NCBI GenBank assembly: GCA_956465555.1
Contig: OY101117.1
Coordinates: 3,100,001-3,164,000, forward strand
DNA from: Nitzschia sp. pyKryTriq1
Lineage: Eukaryota; Bacillariophyta; Bacillariophyceae; Bacillariales; Bacillariaceae
Direction of reading: 5' to 3'
Length of the DNA: 64,000 nucleotides
Shown here one piece after another: positions 50,837 to 61,101 of the stretch (position 1 is its first letter; each line of letters begins with the position of its first letter). The notes beneath the pieces were generated by a model. The model made no database searches and had not been told where the DNA came from. It saw only the letters and a list, made by a program, of their open reading frames with translations. A program made the position numbers and the translations under genes.

Positions 50837-52567
50837 TCATGGATGTTCCTTATTGTTCTTGGTTGTGGGTACCCTTGTTGTTGGGACCGTAGTACTGGTG
50901 CTAACGCCACTGGTTCTTGCATGGTCCTGCTCCGCCGGAGGACCCGGTCTCTTCCCCTCGAGATGGAACTTGAGAATGCGATTCTGATGGGCGAGATAGC
51001 TGACGTCTGCTTGACTTAGCTGCAAAGCTGTCGACGTAGTAGTGGTGGTGGCTGTAGTTGCGGCGGTGGCAAAGTCATCATCATGAGGAGTTTGTTCCTC
51101 TCGTCCTCTCGTGTTTGCAGGATCGGCACCCCTTCTTCTAACAGTATCGTCCTGATCACCCTCCGAGTCAATCAGAAAATTGTCATCGAATTCAAAGTCC
51201 GATGATGATATCCTTGCTTGATCCTCCCCGTCTCCGGGTGGCCAAGAACCGGCATCAAGCGGCAACACGTCCATAGCAGTTTCTTCTTCCCCAGCTTCTT
51301 GTTCTTCCACATTTATCGGCTGGATCATATAACGAGGCGTTACCGCAGAAGAACCAGCATCGAACCCACTCTTGGACTCTTTGATCACGGGTCTAAACGG
51401 AGCCGAGGGCGGGAGTGGTGCAATCTTTGCAATATTGTAAAAATCTGGATTCCCTGTACCAGCCCCTGAGGCATTTCGTGCAGCGGATGCGGCATTTTTT
51501 ACTTTGGGAGGTCGTTTCATCTTCAATGATAACTCTGGAATACCTCTCAGGAATAGCTGTAGTAAGAAAGAATAAACAATTTGTCAGTTGAATTCACTCA
51601 AGCTTCTGGTTCATGTGGTTCTTCTTCCTCGAGCAAACCACCGCCGCGAACGTACCTCATGATAGTATGCGTTGAGATCTTGTCCTTCTACGACCCTCGT
51701 AAAAGCCCAACCGTTCACCTGGAAAGAAAAACGGGAAGATGTTAGATGGAAAGTGTTTGATTCGGGATCAAGTGCATTCTCATAAAACTGTAATATCATT
51801 TACTCGCTCACCTGGCGCATGAAAGAAGCGATTTTGGAGCTTCTGAAAAATTTTGGAATGAGATCTTGCTCGAAAGCCTCTGGCTTTACTATCCTCCATG
51901 ATCTCCCATGAGGCAGCCAAGAAATATAGTTCTGATACTTTGGGTTGGATAATATGTAATGCAATTTCACCGGGAACGGCAAGTTCATGTCCAATTCATT
52001 CTCCTTCTTCGTCCGAATAGGTTTGTTCGGGACTTGTTGCTTGCCGCTCATAACCCTACAAGTACTCGAAGGGAATAGCATGTAGTTCTGATCCAGCCGA
52101 AGCATACCCGACGATGAAGGTACAACTCGGTCAATCGAGAACTGCATTGGCGATGTGTTCGTGATAACATTTGTATTCATAACTGAGACATCCTGGGGAG
52201 AAGAACGTCTATACAGATCGGACATTGGGAGTGTTCGCGTGCTACTACTAGACCCGCTACTCGACCCCCCTCTCCTTTCACCATCAGTAGGAGACATGGT
52301 ATCCAAGGTGGATATTGCTTCAGACATTGTATTAGCAATATCAAGCGGATTAGGAATAGTCGGACTTGACGAGGCCTGTTGACCAAACCAGCTGACGCCC
52401 TGGAGGCGGCGTGTCATATCAGAAACCCTTTGCAAATTGAGCCCTTGTACTTCGTTTAGTGGCCTCGCTGGTAGAAGGAAATCGGAAGAAGATTTCCCGT
52501 CGTCGTCGGTCTCATCTTCTTCTGAGTGTTCAGTCCTCAGGGCTTCGTTCCTTTCCATCATCAGCAT
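50837..52567 (-). CDS. Heat shock factor (HSF) family transcription factor
   Basis: Three exons: 52567-51812, 51718-51656 and 51556-50837, 512 residues; both introns lie inside the DNA-binding domain and are in phase 0. The domain, residues about 200-290, reads FPVKLHYILSNPKYQNYISW, LPHGRSWRIVKPEAFEQDLI, PKFFRSSKIASFMRQVNGWA, then FTRVVEGQDLNAYYHELFLR and GIPELSLKMKRP, the typical winged helix of diatom HSFs. The 200 residues before it are Ser-rich and disordered. After it comes an acidic region (SSSDFEFDDNFLIDSEGDQD). No clear hydrophobic coiled coil of the HR-A/B type was seen apart from a short Leu-containing helix near the end. Diatoms have many such factors, few tied to heat. Confidence 0.92.
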
Positions 52568-54294
52568 TCATGTATTTGCTTTTGGGGGGCGCGATGTAAA
52601 TGAGCTGATGAGCGAGAGTTGAGGAATGAGGAAAGAGGAAAAATAGTGGAAAATCTCGCGCACTTCTGGAAGAAAATAATAATATCGGATGCGGATGTGC
52701 ACAGACGAAGGTTCCCTACGAGTACAAGGTACAGTACTGGTACTGTATTCTACTAATAGAGAGCAACCGGTAGTCTACTGTACTTTAGAGGTACAGTACT
52801 GTAGGGCCTATACTCCTGCAAACCAAACAGGAACATGGCCCTTGAGCCTTGAGAGCTGTCTCTTCATTCGCTATTGTGCTGAGAGTAGTACTACTGGTAG
52901 ACCGTCGGTAGATAAGTTTACGTAGAGGGACCCTGTCCTTCATTATTCATGCCATTAGCGATTGTTTAAGCCAAATCCACCAGTCGAATTTGAATATGCC
53001 CCAATCGAAGCACGTTAATTCCTCTTTCCACTAAAGCCCCTCGGATTCACTGATGCAGCTAAATAATGCAGATACGGTACGAGTAGTAAGAAGTGTTAAT
53101 GAGCGAGGAGCGCTCAACCGTCTTTGATCGGACTTTTTTACTTCAAAAAAAAAAATACACAAGCCGCCAAAATTTTACAGTATTTTATCATCTTCGTTCA
53201 GATAGACGAAAAATTGATATTATTTCAAATGATGGTTATTTAAGGACACCTTTCATTTGTCTACACTGAATTGGAATTGAATGCAAGACTGAAGAGAACT
53301 CCATTGATTTATTGATGACCAAAATTCCGCCTATTATTGAATTGAGTACCGGTAGACTTCTTATGCAAACGGCGATAAGACCCCGTGTCGCTTTCAACGC
53401 GCGGTCGGATCCGACCTCATGGTACTTGCAGTGTCCTGTCGACGTCATCGGTCTGTCCTTCCATCCTGTCGACGTCAGCCTGAGCCACTGCGTGACGTCA
53501 TAGCGTTCCAACTAGTCGTGACACCGCTGTCAAGACTAATGCATTTCATCTAGGAGAAGCGATCCTTACTTCACAGGACATCCAAGATCGCCATCACCTC
53601 TACATTTATGTTCGTCAGGTGCCAGCTCACTGGATTCGGTGCACTCATCATACTCTCCAAGAAGGATGACTTCAAAAATACCCTCGATGGTATAATGAAG
53701 TACAAGCACCCCGCCCGGCCGGCGGACGCGCAGGTACTATACATCTCACCACCACCAGCGAGACAGAACCTGTAGGCGGCGCAGTGTTCCAAAATAACAA
53801 TTCATGTCTACTAGCTTATAATTTTCACTTTCAATCATTCTTGTCGACTACCTAGTGCATCCCGGTACCGGTACTGGTAGGGCAGCATTCAAAGCGCGGG
53901 CAACTCGAAACATGTTTCTCTTCGCAGTCGCGCATGCAGTCGTCTATAGCGCGCCGGCCGGCTAGCCGCCGCTCTACAATTTCGCTGCATTCTCAACAAC
54001 GAGAACACAGCGACGACACCACAAAACAACATGTGCCAAGACTGACGACGACGCGCGTAGACGACTCTACTACGGTAGCTACAGTAGGTACTGTAGTACC
54101 CGTGCTCGTAACGGTTGTTGAATGCCAAGAAGCGAAAGTGCGACCTCTTCTTCCATACCGGTACCTGGTACGGAACGTACCGGTAGTTTCATTACGGCCA
54201 TAACGAGTATTCGTAACACTTAACATTCTAATCATCATACGAGTACAGCAGTACTTGTACATATTGTATTGTCAGTTCAAACAACAAATCAACC
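52568..54294. other. Intergenic between divergent HSF and bestrophin-like genes
   Basis: GTAC words at 52725-52800 and 53865-53880, a cluster of ACGTCA motifs at 53442-53500, and open frames at 53571-53792 with no recognised product. The plus-strand frame around 53575-53775 looks mildly protein-like and may be an old gene fragment. Confidence 0.45.
53442..53500. promoter_or_regulatory. Cluster of CRE-like motifs
   Basis: ACGTCA occurs at 53442-53447 and 53472-53477, and the full palindrome TGACGTCA at 53493-53500, three sites within 59 bp. Such motifs (TGACGT/ACGTCA) are the CO2/cAMP-responsive elements bound by bZIP factors in Phaeodactylum. They lie about 800 bp upstream of the bestrophin-like start, which is far for a diatom promoter, so any function is inferred. 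Confidence 0.3.
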
Positions 54295-55695
54295 ATGACC
54301 ACAAAGGACGACGCTCCCGCCGAACACGAATCTGCGGCGAAAAGCCATCGCAAAAGCGGTGTGATTAATAAATCTGTCCACGCCGTCAAGACCGGCGGGA
54401 GGGTTTCTGCCAAGGTCGTCGGAACTGCGGTCAAGACCGTCCTTCCGGGTGGCAAGCATGACGATTATCGCTGGGAGGAGTTGCAGAGAATCGAGAAGAA
54501 ACGCCGCAACATTCTAAAGCGAGCTGAAGAACCCTTCTGGAAGACCCTGACGCACTGGGACGGAACGGTCTTGTCTCATCTCAAGGGCGATTCGGTCTTG
54601 TGGCTCACCATTGCTATCTACATAGGAGTCCGGGTGGCAGCACGGGAGGGTCTTCCCGATTTTGTGTCGGGCTTGGACTCTGGGCGCATGACCATTGTTG
54701 GTGGATTCTTGACCTTTTTCATTGTCTTTTACGTCAACCAAAGTCACAAGCGCTACTTTGCCTTGTACGGGCATAGTATGGCGTGTAAGGGGCGTATTTT
54801 TGATACCGCCACTCTTGCACGAACGTGCCTTCCTCAAGAAAGAGCACTTCGATTGATCCGATACATGAACGCAGCTCATGCGGCTGCCTACGTCGGTCTC
54901 TCCGCGGTGTATCCTTCTAAGAGCTATTTTAATCACATTGAAGAGACCTTTCAGCTGTTAATACCCGAGGAAAGAGCGCGATTGGACAAGATTGGTTTGG
55001 ACACAGGAGGCTCCGCCCACCGAGAATTGATTGTCTGGGCCATGATGGAAGTCGAAAACGCCAAGAAAAAAGGACTGCTGGACCGTGAATTGGCGGCCAT
55101 GTTGCGGACAGAAGTGCTCAGTCTTCGAGCGGCTGCAGGGCAACTCTACAACGCGGCGGATCTACCTATTCCTTTCTTTTACGTGCATTTCATCTGCCTC
55201 TTGACAGCTATGTACCTACCGCTCTTCGCCATCGGACAAGGCATCAATGCTGGTACAGGCGAAGATGCCCACTGGGTGGTAGATGTCGTGGCTGGATTGG
55301 TAGTCGTCTTGCAATCGATCTTTGTGATTGGACTCAGAATCTTGGGTCAAAAAGTTTCCGATCCTTACGGTGACGATTTGGTGGATCTTTCGGTCATGTT
55401 CTACGTCCAATTCACTTGGCTGAATAGCAACCGTATTCTTCTCAGTGAAGACGCTCCGGCATCCAATCATTATGAGATTGAGCACGATCTCGCTCGGAAC
55501 CGAATTACCGTCGGGGCCGCCTGGGACGAGGGTTCAGATCGCGGACTGGGGTCGGAAAAGAAAGACGGAGGCCCAAAAGGTGGTGAACTGGAAGTCAATG
55601 ACGGTACTGTTCATAATGACGACGACGCAAGCTCCTCTGATGGTTCCATCATGGACGAACAAATGGGATTTGGTCGAAATGCTGAAACGACTTGA
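54295..55695 (+). CDS. Bestrophin-like anion channel
   Basis: Single exon, 466 residues. Membrane segments are clear at about 100-120 (DSVLWLTIAIYIGVRVA), 140-160 (TIVGGFLTFFIVFYVNQ), 290-315 and 330-350. The bestrophin hallmarks are present: NQSHKRYFALYGH after helix 2, the domain around LPIPFFYVHFICLLTAMYLP, and the cytosolic block FGQ-type DPYGDDLVDLSVMFYV. No signal peptide: the basic N-terminus (SHRKSGVINKSVHAVKTGG) suggests a cytosol-facing start, so plasma membrane or another non-plastid membrane. Bestrophins pass chloride or bicarbonate; in diatoms some feed CO2 concentration. The acidic C-tail (NDDDASSSDGS) is lineage-specific. Confidence 0.88.
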   Translation: MTTKDDAPAEHESAAKSHRKSGVINKSVHAVKTGGRVSAKVVGTAVKTVLPGGKHDDYRWEELQRIEKKRRNILKRAEEPFWKTLTHWDGTVLSHLKGDSVLWLTIAIYIGVRVAAREGLPDFVSGLDSGRMTIVGGFLTFFIVFYVNQSHKRYFALYGHSMACKGRIFDTATLARTCLPQERALRLIRYMNAAHAAAYVGLSAVYPSKSYFNHIEETFQLLIPEERARLDKIGLDTGGSAHRELIVWAMMEVENAKKKGLLDRELAAMLRTEVLSLRAAAGQLYNAADLPIPFFYVHFICLLTAMYLPLFAIGQGINAGTGEDAHWVVDVVAGLVVVLQSIFVIGLRILGQKVSDPYGDDLVDLSVMFYVQFTWLNSNRILLSEDAPASNHYEIEHDLARNRITVGAAWDEGSDRGLGSEKKDGGPKGGELEVNDGTVHNDDDASSSDGSIMDEQMGFGRNAETT

Positions 55696-55923
55696 GACCA
55701 CAGTATTACTGCATGATTACTTGTAAGTGTGTGTCTGCAGTCTCTCTGCGCGAACGGCTGGCACATGTATATTGTGTATTTATCCAGGAGAAGATGCGAA
55801 ACGTCACAACACGAATTCGCTCTGGATAGTACTAGTACTGTCAAGTGAAATGAGACAATTCCATCTTCTATAGAATAAAATATGTAAGTTATATATTTCA
55901 ATGAAAACATAGTGCCGATAAAC

Positions 55924-57435
55924 TCAGTGCTTCGAAGACACTATGCTTCCGCTGGTAGAGAAGGACGATGGCGAGGGGAAATATCTTTGTAATATCGCCC
56001 ACAGCTCTTTCGAGGCCATTGCCTTGAGGAGATGTTTGGTTGCGCGTTGAGTCTCCTCCGGAAAGAAAAGGTCACGATAGGTCTTGCCTGTCTTGAAAGG
56101 AAGAGGAGGGGCTGCTCGAGGCAAATCCAAGAACCCAAGAATCGAGTCCACAGTTTGGTTGTAGTTGGTCTCGTAGTCTTCATAGTAAATCACAAGTGAC
56201 GGGAGCTTTTCCTGTTCGATCATTCGGAGAGCGGCATTGTGCCATTGAACATAGCGAAACAGCTCGGAATGACAGGGTACCTTCAGTAATAGATTTGCAT
56301 CAAAGGGGATGCGCTTGAGCTTATTCTTGTTTGTAATATTCTTGGGCAATTCGCGTTCCATCCAAAACGATTTATCGGAAATGGTACACCAGCTCATAAC
56401 ACCTTCTGGAGACTCAATGAATTTGCGGATTTGTTTCTCAGAGAATCCAATGTTCTTCTGACGCATTTTCATTCCGTGATGCATTCGAGAGATCACATTA
56501 TCAAAAGGGTTCCGAATCAAGTGAACGACGCTCGTGACCAGGTCTTTGTGTAGGTACTTTGACTTCTTCTTGGCGTGATTGGATGGATCTTTGGGGTTCA
56601 CGTATTGCACGCTCTCAGCACAACCATTTAGAAATCTTTCTGTAGTAACAATTGAATTCTGTAAAGCTGCTCTATCGCTATAGCCTGCACAATGGGTCTT
56701 GGTTAGCGCCACTGGTGGCATAGGTAAGGTGTTGTTCCTTTGCCAGGGACCGTGTGCAATACTATCCTTGGTTTGACGGACGGGTACCATTTCATCTTTG
56801 TAGTGAATTTCCATGGCATAATTTGACGCCGTCGAACTCATAGACACTTGTTCTGTATTGTGGATCGTATAAGTAGTCCCACTATTAGGAAAGCTGATAA
56901 GCCAGGATACTTTCGAATCAACCGTCGTTCCAGGCTTACGATCGCCACTCGTTTTCGAAGCATGAGATGACGAGTCGTCGTCTTGACGCTTTGTTCCGGG
57001 GGAGACTTTCTTATCTTCTCCTTTACTCTTGTCTTTCTTTTTGCGATCACGATTGTGGATCTTCTTTTCCTTTCGAGTCTCTTTCCTCAGAGTCTTCTTT
57101 CGCTTCCTCCTGTCGGTCCACGTTTCCTTGACTCCAAGCTTCGAAAAAGTCACGGTGGCCAGCAAGTCTTTTTCAGCTGGAGTTATCAATTCAAGGTCAT
57201 CAAACTTGGTGACTAGCGATGCCATGATATTGCGATTCCATCCCGATTCTCGCATTATGGTGACAGACACACTCGACAAGGCAACCACCATCACCCCGAT
57301 GAACATGGTGGAAACCGCCGAATTCCTCATTGCCCTCCTTTCTCCATTCGTTGGTCCCTTGGATTCCATCATGCTTTCAGAGACATTGGTGAAGAACTGT
57401 GTTTCTTTCCAACTAGTAGAAGTACAATGGTTCAT
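55924..57435 (-). CDS. Type II membrane sulfotransferase
   Basis: Single exon, 503 residues. A membrane anchor near 40-62 (TMFIGVMVVALSSVSVTI) follows a short cytosolic tail, giving Golgi type II topology. A basic stem (KKTLRKETRKEKKIHNRDRKKKDK) leads to the catalytic domain. The PAPS 5'-phosphosulfate loop is SFPNSGTTYT and the 3'-phosphate site is VHLIRNPFDNVISRMHHG, both as in carbohydrate sulfotransferases. Later blocks include KLPSLVIYYEDYETNYNQT, the conserved bond with FLDLPRAAPPLPF. Likely transfers sulfate to wall or secreted polysaccharides in the Golgi; acceptor unknown. The stem length is unusual but plausible. Confidence 0.88.
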   Translation of the reverse strand: MNHCTSTSWKETQFFTNVSESMMESKGPTNGERRAMRNSAVSTMFIGVMVVALSSVSVTIMRESGWNRNIMASLVTKFDDLELITPAEKDLLATVTFSKLGVKETWTDRRKRKKTLRKETRKEKKIHNRDRKKKDKSKGEDKKVSPGTKRQDDDSSSHASKTSGDRKPGTTVDSKVSWLISFPNSGTTYTIHNTEQVSMSSTASNYAMEIHYKDEMVPVRQTKDSIAHGPWQRNNTLPMPPVALTKTHCAGYSDRAALQNSIVTTERFLNGCAESVQYVNPKDPSNHAKKKSKYLHKDLVTSVVHLIRNPFDNVISRMHHGMKMRQKNIGFSEKQIRKFIESPEGVMSWCTISDKSFWMERELPKNITNKNKLKRIPFDANLLLKVPCHSELFRYVQWHNAALRMIEQEKLPSLVIYYEDYETNYNQTVDSILGFLDLPRAAPPLPFKTGKTYRDLFFPEETQRATKHLLKAMASKELWAILQRYFPSPSSFSTSGSIVSSKH

Positions 57436-58061
57436 CTCAGCTTATGGCTGAAGGAGAGGTCATGAGAGAAACAATACCATGGATTTTTTGGAGTGCAATA
57501 TCGAAAATGGATGGATGTACTATGAATCTCGACAAATTTGTGTGATGGTGGCAGTTGGGGATTGAGCGAGTTGACGAGATTCCCTCGACATAAGCCCTTG
57601 ATCCGGCCGGCGCGCTTTCATGTTCGTCGCAATAAGTGAGCCATGTGCCGTCGGCGAAATAAGTTTACGATCGAGAAGCCCAAAAAACTCTACTGCCGAC
57701 GAAAATGTTAGACGAACGGAAAAGTTCTAAAAACTGTTGTGCATACTGTAGTGTAGATTTTAGTTTACCAGCACGACGTCAATTATGGAAGGGCAAGGTA
57801 ATACTATTTTGATCGACAGAGGGTATCGGCTTTTAAGCCAGCCAAAAACGGGCTCAATCTGAATGTAGCTGCGCGCTACTCAGTCGCCAATATCCTAGGT
57901 CGGGTAAAGGTATGCACATTCAGTACCTGCTCTACTCAGTAGTAGTTTAGGCAATCGGAGGAAGGTACTCGCCTAAAGATGGAGGAGCAAGAAGAACATT
58001 GTGAGACGAATTTCCTCTCAAGAATGAAGAATAGCAAGGGATATCCTGCGTACACATAGTG
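57436..58061. other. Intergenic
   Basis: Between the sulfotransferase start and the transporter end. No gene, repeat or palindromic tract of note. Confidence 0.5.
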
Positions 58062-60210
58062 TCACTTACCAGCAGTATTTAATTGCACTTCGACATCCTT
58101 TCTTTTCTTTTTCTTTGCCTTCAATGCAGCCTTGAACTTCTTCTTGTCTTCCTCTACTGCTGCCCGAAGCTTCGGTCCAGCGATACGGACATCGTGTGGG
58201 TGTTTGATGTACAAGGAGCAGGTGAACGAAACTATACCAAGGATCGATATGTAAAAGCCGGGAAGAAGTCGGGGCAGCAAGGAATCCCAAAATGGTGCCT
58301 CGTCGTCTTCCACCATCTCTGCCGCAACATAGTAGAGAAATGTGGCGACCAAGGGCATAGTTCCACCGAAAAGCGTGGCAGCAATATTGTGTCCGATGGC
58401 GACACCAGTGAAAGATAGTGTGGGATCATCCATCCAAAGTTCAACTTCAAACGCCGCCATACCTCCTTGGATCATCGAGAGACAGGCCGCAAACTGCATT
58501 TGACCGAGCAAAATACCCCACCAGCTCTCGCTCTCGAACATTCCAAACATGGTGGGACAGCCGACGATAATTGCTGGAAGCCCAATTCGAACAAGGTCGG
58601 TTCTGTGTTCGAAACGATCCGATGTTTTACCGGCGATGAGGAGGAAGCAAATGTAGGAAGCGACGACGAAAAAGTTCATTGCATCTGCGTCAGCTTGTGA
58701 CATGATACCCCGGAGCTCAGATAGGTAGACGGGTGTCCATAGGAAAAGGATGTAGAAAGAACTGGTGACAGCACTGAGTATCCCAATCATGCCAGCAAGC
58801 TGGCGGCGACGGAATGGCGATGCTAGTAGATCCATGACGGCAGGTTGGGTATAACTTTCGCTCGGTTGAATTATCTCGTCGGTTTGTTTTTGTTCATTGC
58901 GCTCCTCCCAATGTTTGGACTCTTCCGTATGACTCACCACCCTAAACAATATCGGAGCCAAGAACAAAGAAAAAAGAAACGGGAGTCGCCAACCATATGA
59001 ATCTATTTGTTCCTCCGTCAATGCATATCGAACGCATGATGTGACCGCGGAAGCAAGCAAGAACCCACCAACCTATTTCACAAGGAGGGGATGGAAAAGG
59101 CGTTTGAGAATGTGCACGTTAACGTGTGAGGATATGACCGCGTTGATAATCAGCAGGGGTACATGGTAGAGTCTCAAGAAAGTACGTACCGAACTGGCAT
59201 CACAGACACTCCCTCGGAAACCGCGAGTTTTGGCCGAGGACTGTTCAATGCTGATGACATACGAGCCCGCTAGCTGACCTCCGACAGAAAGCCCCTGCAT
59301 CATTCGCAGTAACACAAGGAGAATAGGCGATGCGATTCCCCACGTCGCGTAGCCTGGAAGGACGCCCATCAAAACAGATGGGACAGTAATTAACAGAATC
59401 GAGAATACTAAAGCATGTTTGCGACCAACGATACGATCGCCTATCTCTCCAAATAAAACAGCGCCGAGTGGCCTGAAGTAGAGAAAAAGTGTCACGAGAT
59501 CAGTGTTCGTTGGTGCTCAACATGTAAGCGCGGGTATGATCGTAGTAGCTGTACAAGGTACTCACCTCATGAGAAAGGCAGCCAAGTATACCCCAAACGA
59601 ATTGATCAACTGGAGCTTGTCCGATGCATCAGGAAAGAAAGCGCCGCCGATTTCCGGTGCCAGGAGGCCATAAACGGCAAAGTCGTACCTGTCGGGAAGA
59701 ACGAAGGGATAGGAAGGTACCGGTAGGTGAGCAAAGCATTTCTCAAAGTTTTCCTCATCTCTGCGCTGGAGATTTTCGTTCCAAGCTTGAACCATGGAGC
59801 TGGGGAGATTGGGCTTCTCCCCTAGCCCCAAACTAGGCACTAAACCTGCATTCAGATTGATTCCATCTTCCGAACATTCTCCCGTTTCCGCCTTACCATT
59901 CGTAAATGTTTCCTCCCACTCCACTCAGTAGACCCCAGATATTATCATCGCCGTGCTCATTGTCAGACGCCGAATAAAAGGAGAGCTCTTCTGCCGTGAT
60001 ATTGGCCCGAGCCTCGTCGTTTGCAATCGAGTCTAGTGCTTCCATCCCCTCAATTCTAGTCGCTACTTGTCTCGTATCTTGCATAGGCGCCAGATCTTTG
60101 ATTGGAGCAGTCATTCCACCGGTCTTTTTGCCCGATGATGACGATTCGTCCATCGTGGCGAACGACGCCGCAGATGCATCCATGGTGTTGAAACGCTTGT
60201 GGAAGTTCAA
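58062..60210 (-). CDS. MFS transporter of the metabolite:H+ symporter (MHS) type
   Basis: Four exons: 60210-59897, 59688-59566, 59472-59190 and 59072-58062; all junction phases match and introns are GT-AG, giving 576 residues. The first about 95 residues are a cytosolic tail. Then GGNIYEWYDFAVYGLLAPEIG, the MHS-family helix 1 signature, DRIVGRKHALVFSILLIT (the MFS loop 2-3 motif G-D-x-x-G-R-K/R), and RMMQGLSVGGQLAGSYV. The second half holds six more helices. Related proteins move proline, glycine betaine, citrate or alpha-ketoglutarate with protons. A lysine-rich C-tail (AALKAKKKKRKDVEV) ends near a GTAAGT, so a further small exon is possible. It is divergent from the aldehyde dehydrogenase gene. 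Confidence 0.88.
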
Positions 60211-61101
60211 TTCGCACTGACTGTCCTCTAGGTTGTCCGATGATGGAAACGCTACAGTAATGTCTTCTTTCTTCAGAATCTTCTTGTACCAAAACTACTC
60301 GTACGGTACCGGTAGCTACTAGGGACACGAAATGCTTGTTATTATAGCACGACCGTCAATTGCAAAACAATGTTGTAATCAAAACAAAGTACTGTAGTAT
60401 CGTCTTTTCCCGAAATAATGATAGAAGGTAGCTAGTACCGGTACGTGCTGTAGAATACCAGCCCAGTCACAGAAGCAACCACACGGGCATCGGGAACATT
60501 GTCAAAAGCGCACACGTGCCGAAGAAGTCGATACAAGCTCGCAAAAATGGGGTATGTAGATATACGTATCCGAGGAATGTGTATTTGGGTCTGGTTCCCG
60601 CCCGGCGGCGATTGCCAACCAACGGTGGGCTCGCCTACGAACCGGTACCAGGTACTGTACGTTCGTACCGGTACACACAGTACGGTAGATCTACCGGTAC
60701 TCACGCTGTATCACACGAAATTGTACGTACAGTACTATTGTCTGTACGCGAAGTACCGGTATGATTCTGTGCCGGTACGACGCCAATGCACCCGCGCGAG
60801 CGAGACGGCGCGTGCGTTCGCGTGGGTCCCAAATCAGAACTCACGTACACAGACAGACCGTGAAAGATCCAACCGCATCGCATCTCAAAACCTGCTGTCC
60901 CACAGGTACCGGTACTTGTACGGTACTGTAGGTATGATCTAGCTAGGATCTATGATCTTCTTTTTCTTCTTTGCCGATGATGCGATGATGATGCCTTCAC
61001 AACCAGTTCACAACGTTCATTGAAGCAACAAAACATCATCATCATTACTATTACTATTACTATTGCAAGACTAGAAAGATCAGGACACTTCCACGCAAAT
61101 A
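60211..61101. other. Intergenic, shared promoter region of transporter and ALDH
   Basis: About 890 bp between divergent starts. GTAC words are frequent at 60305-60330 and 60650-60775. ATT/TAC triplet repeats occur at 61036-61062. No gene supported. Confidence 0.5.
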
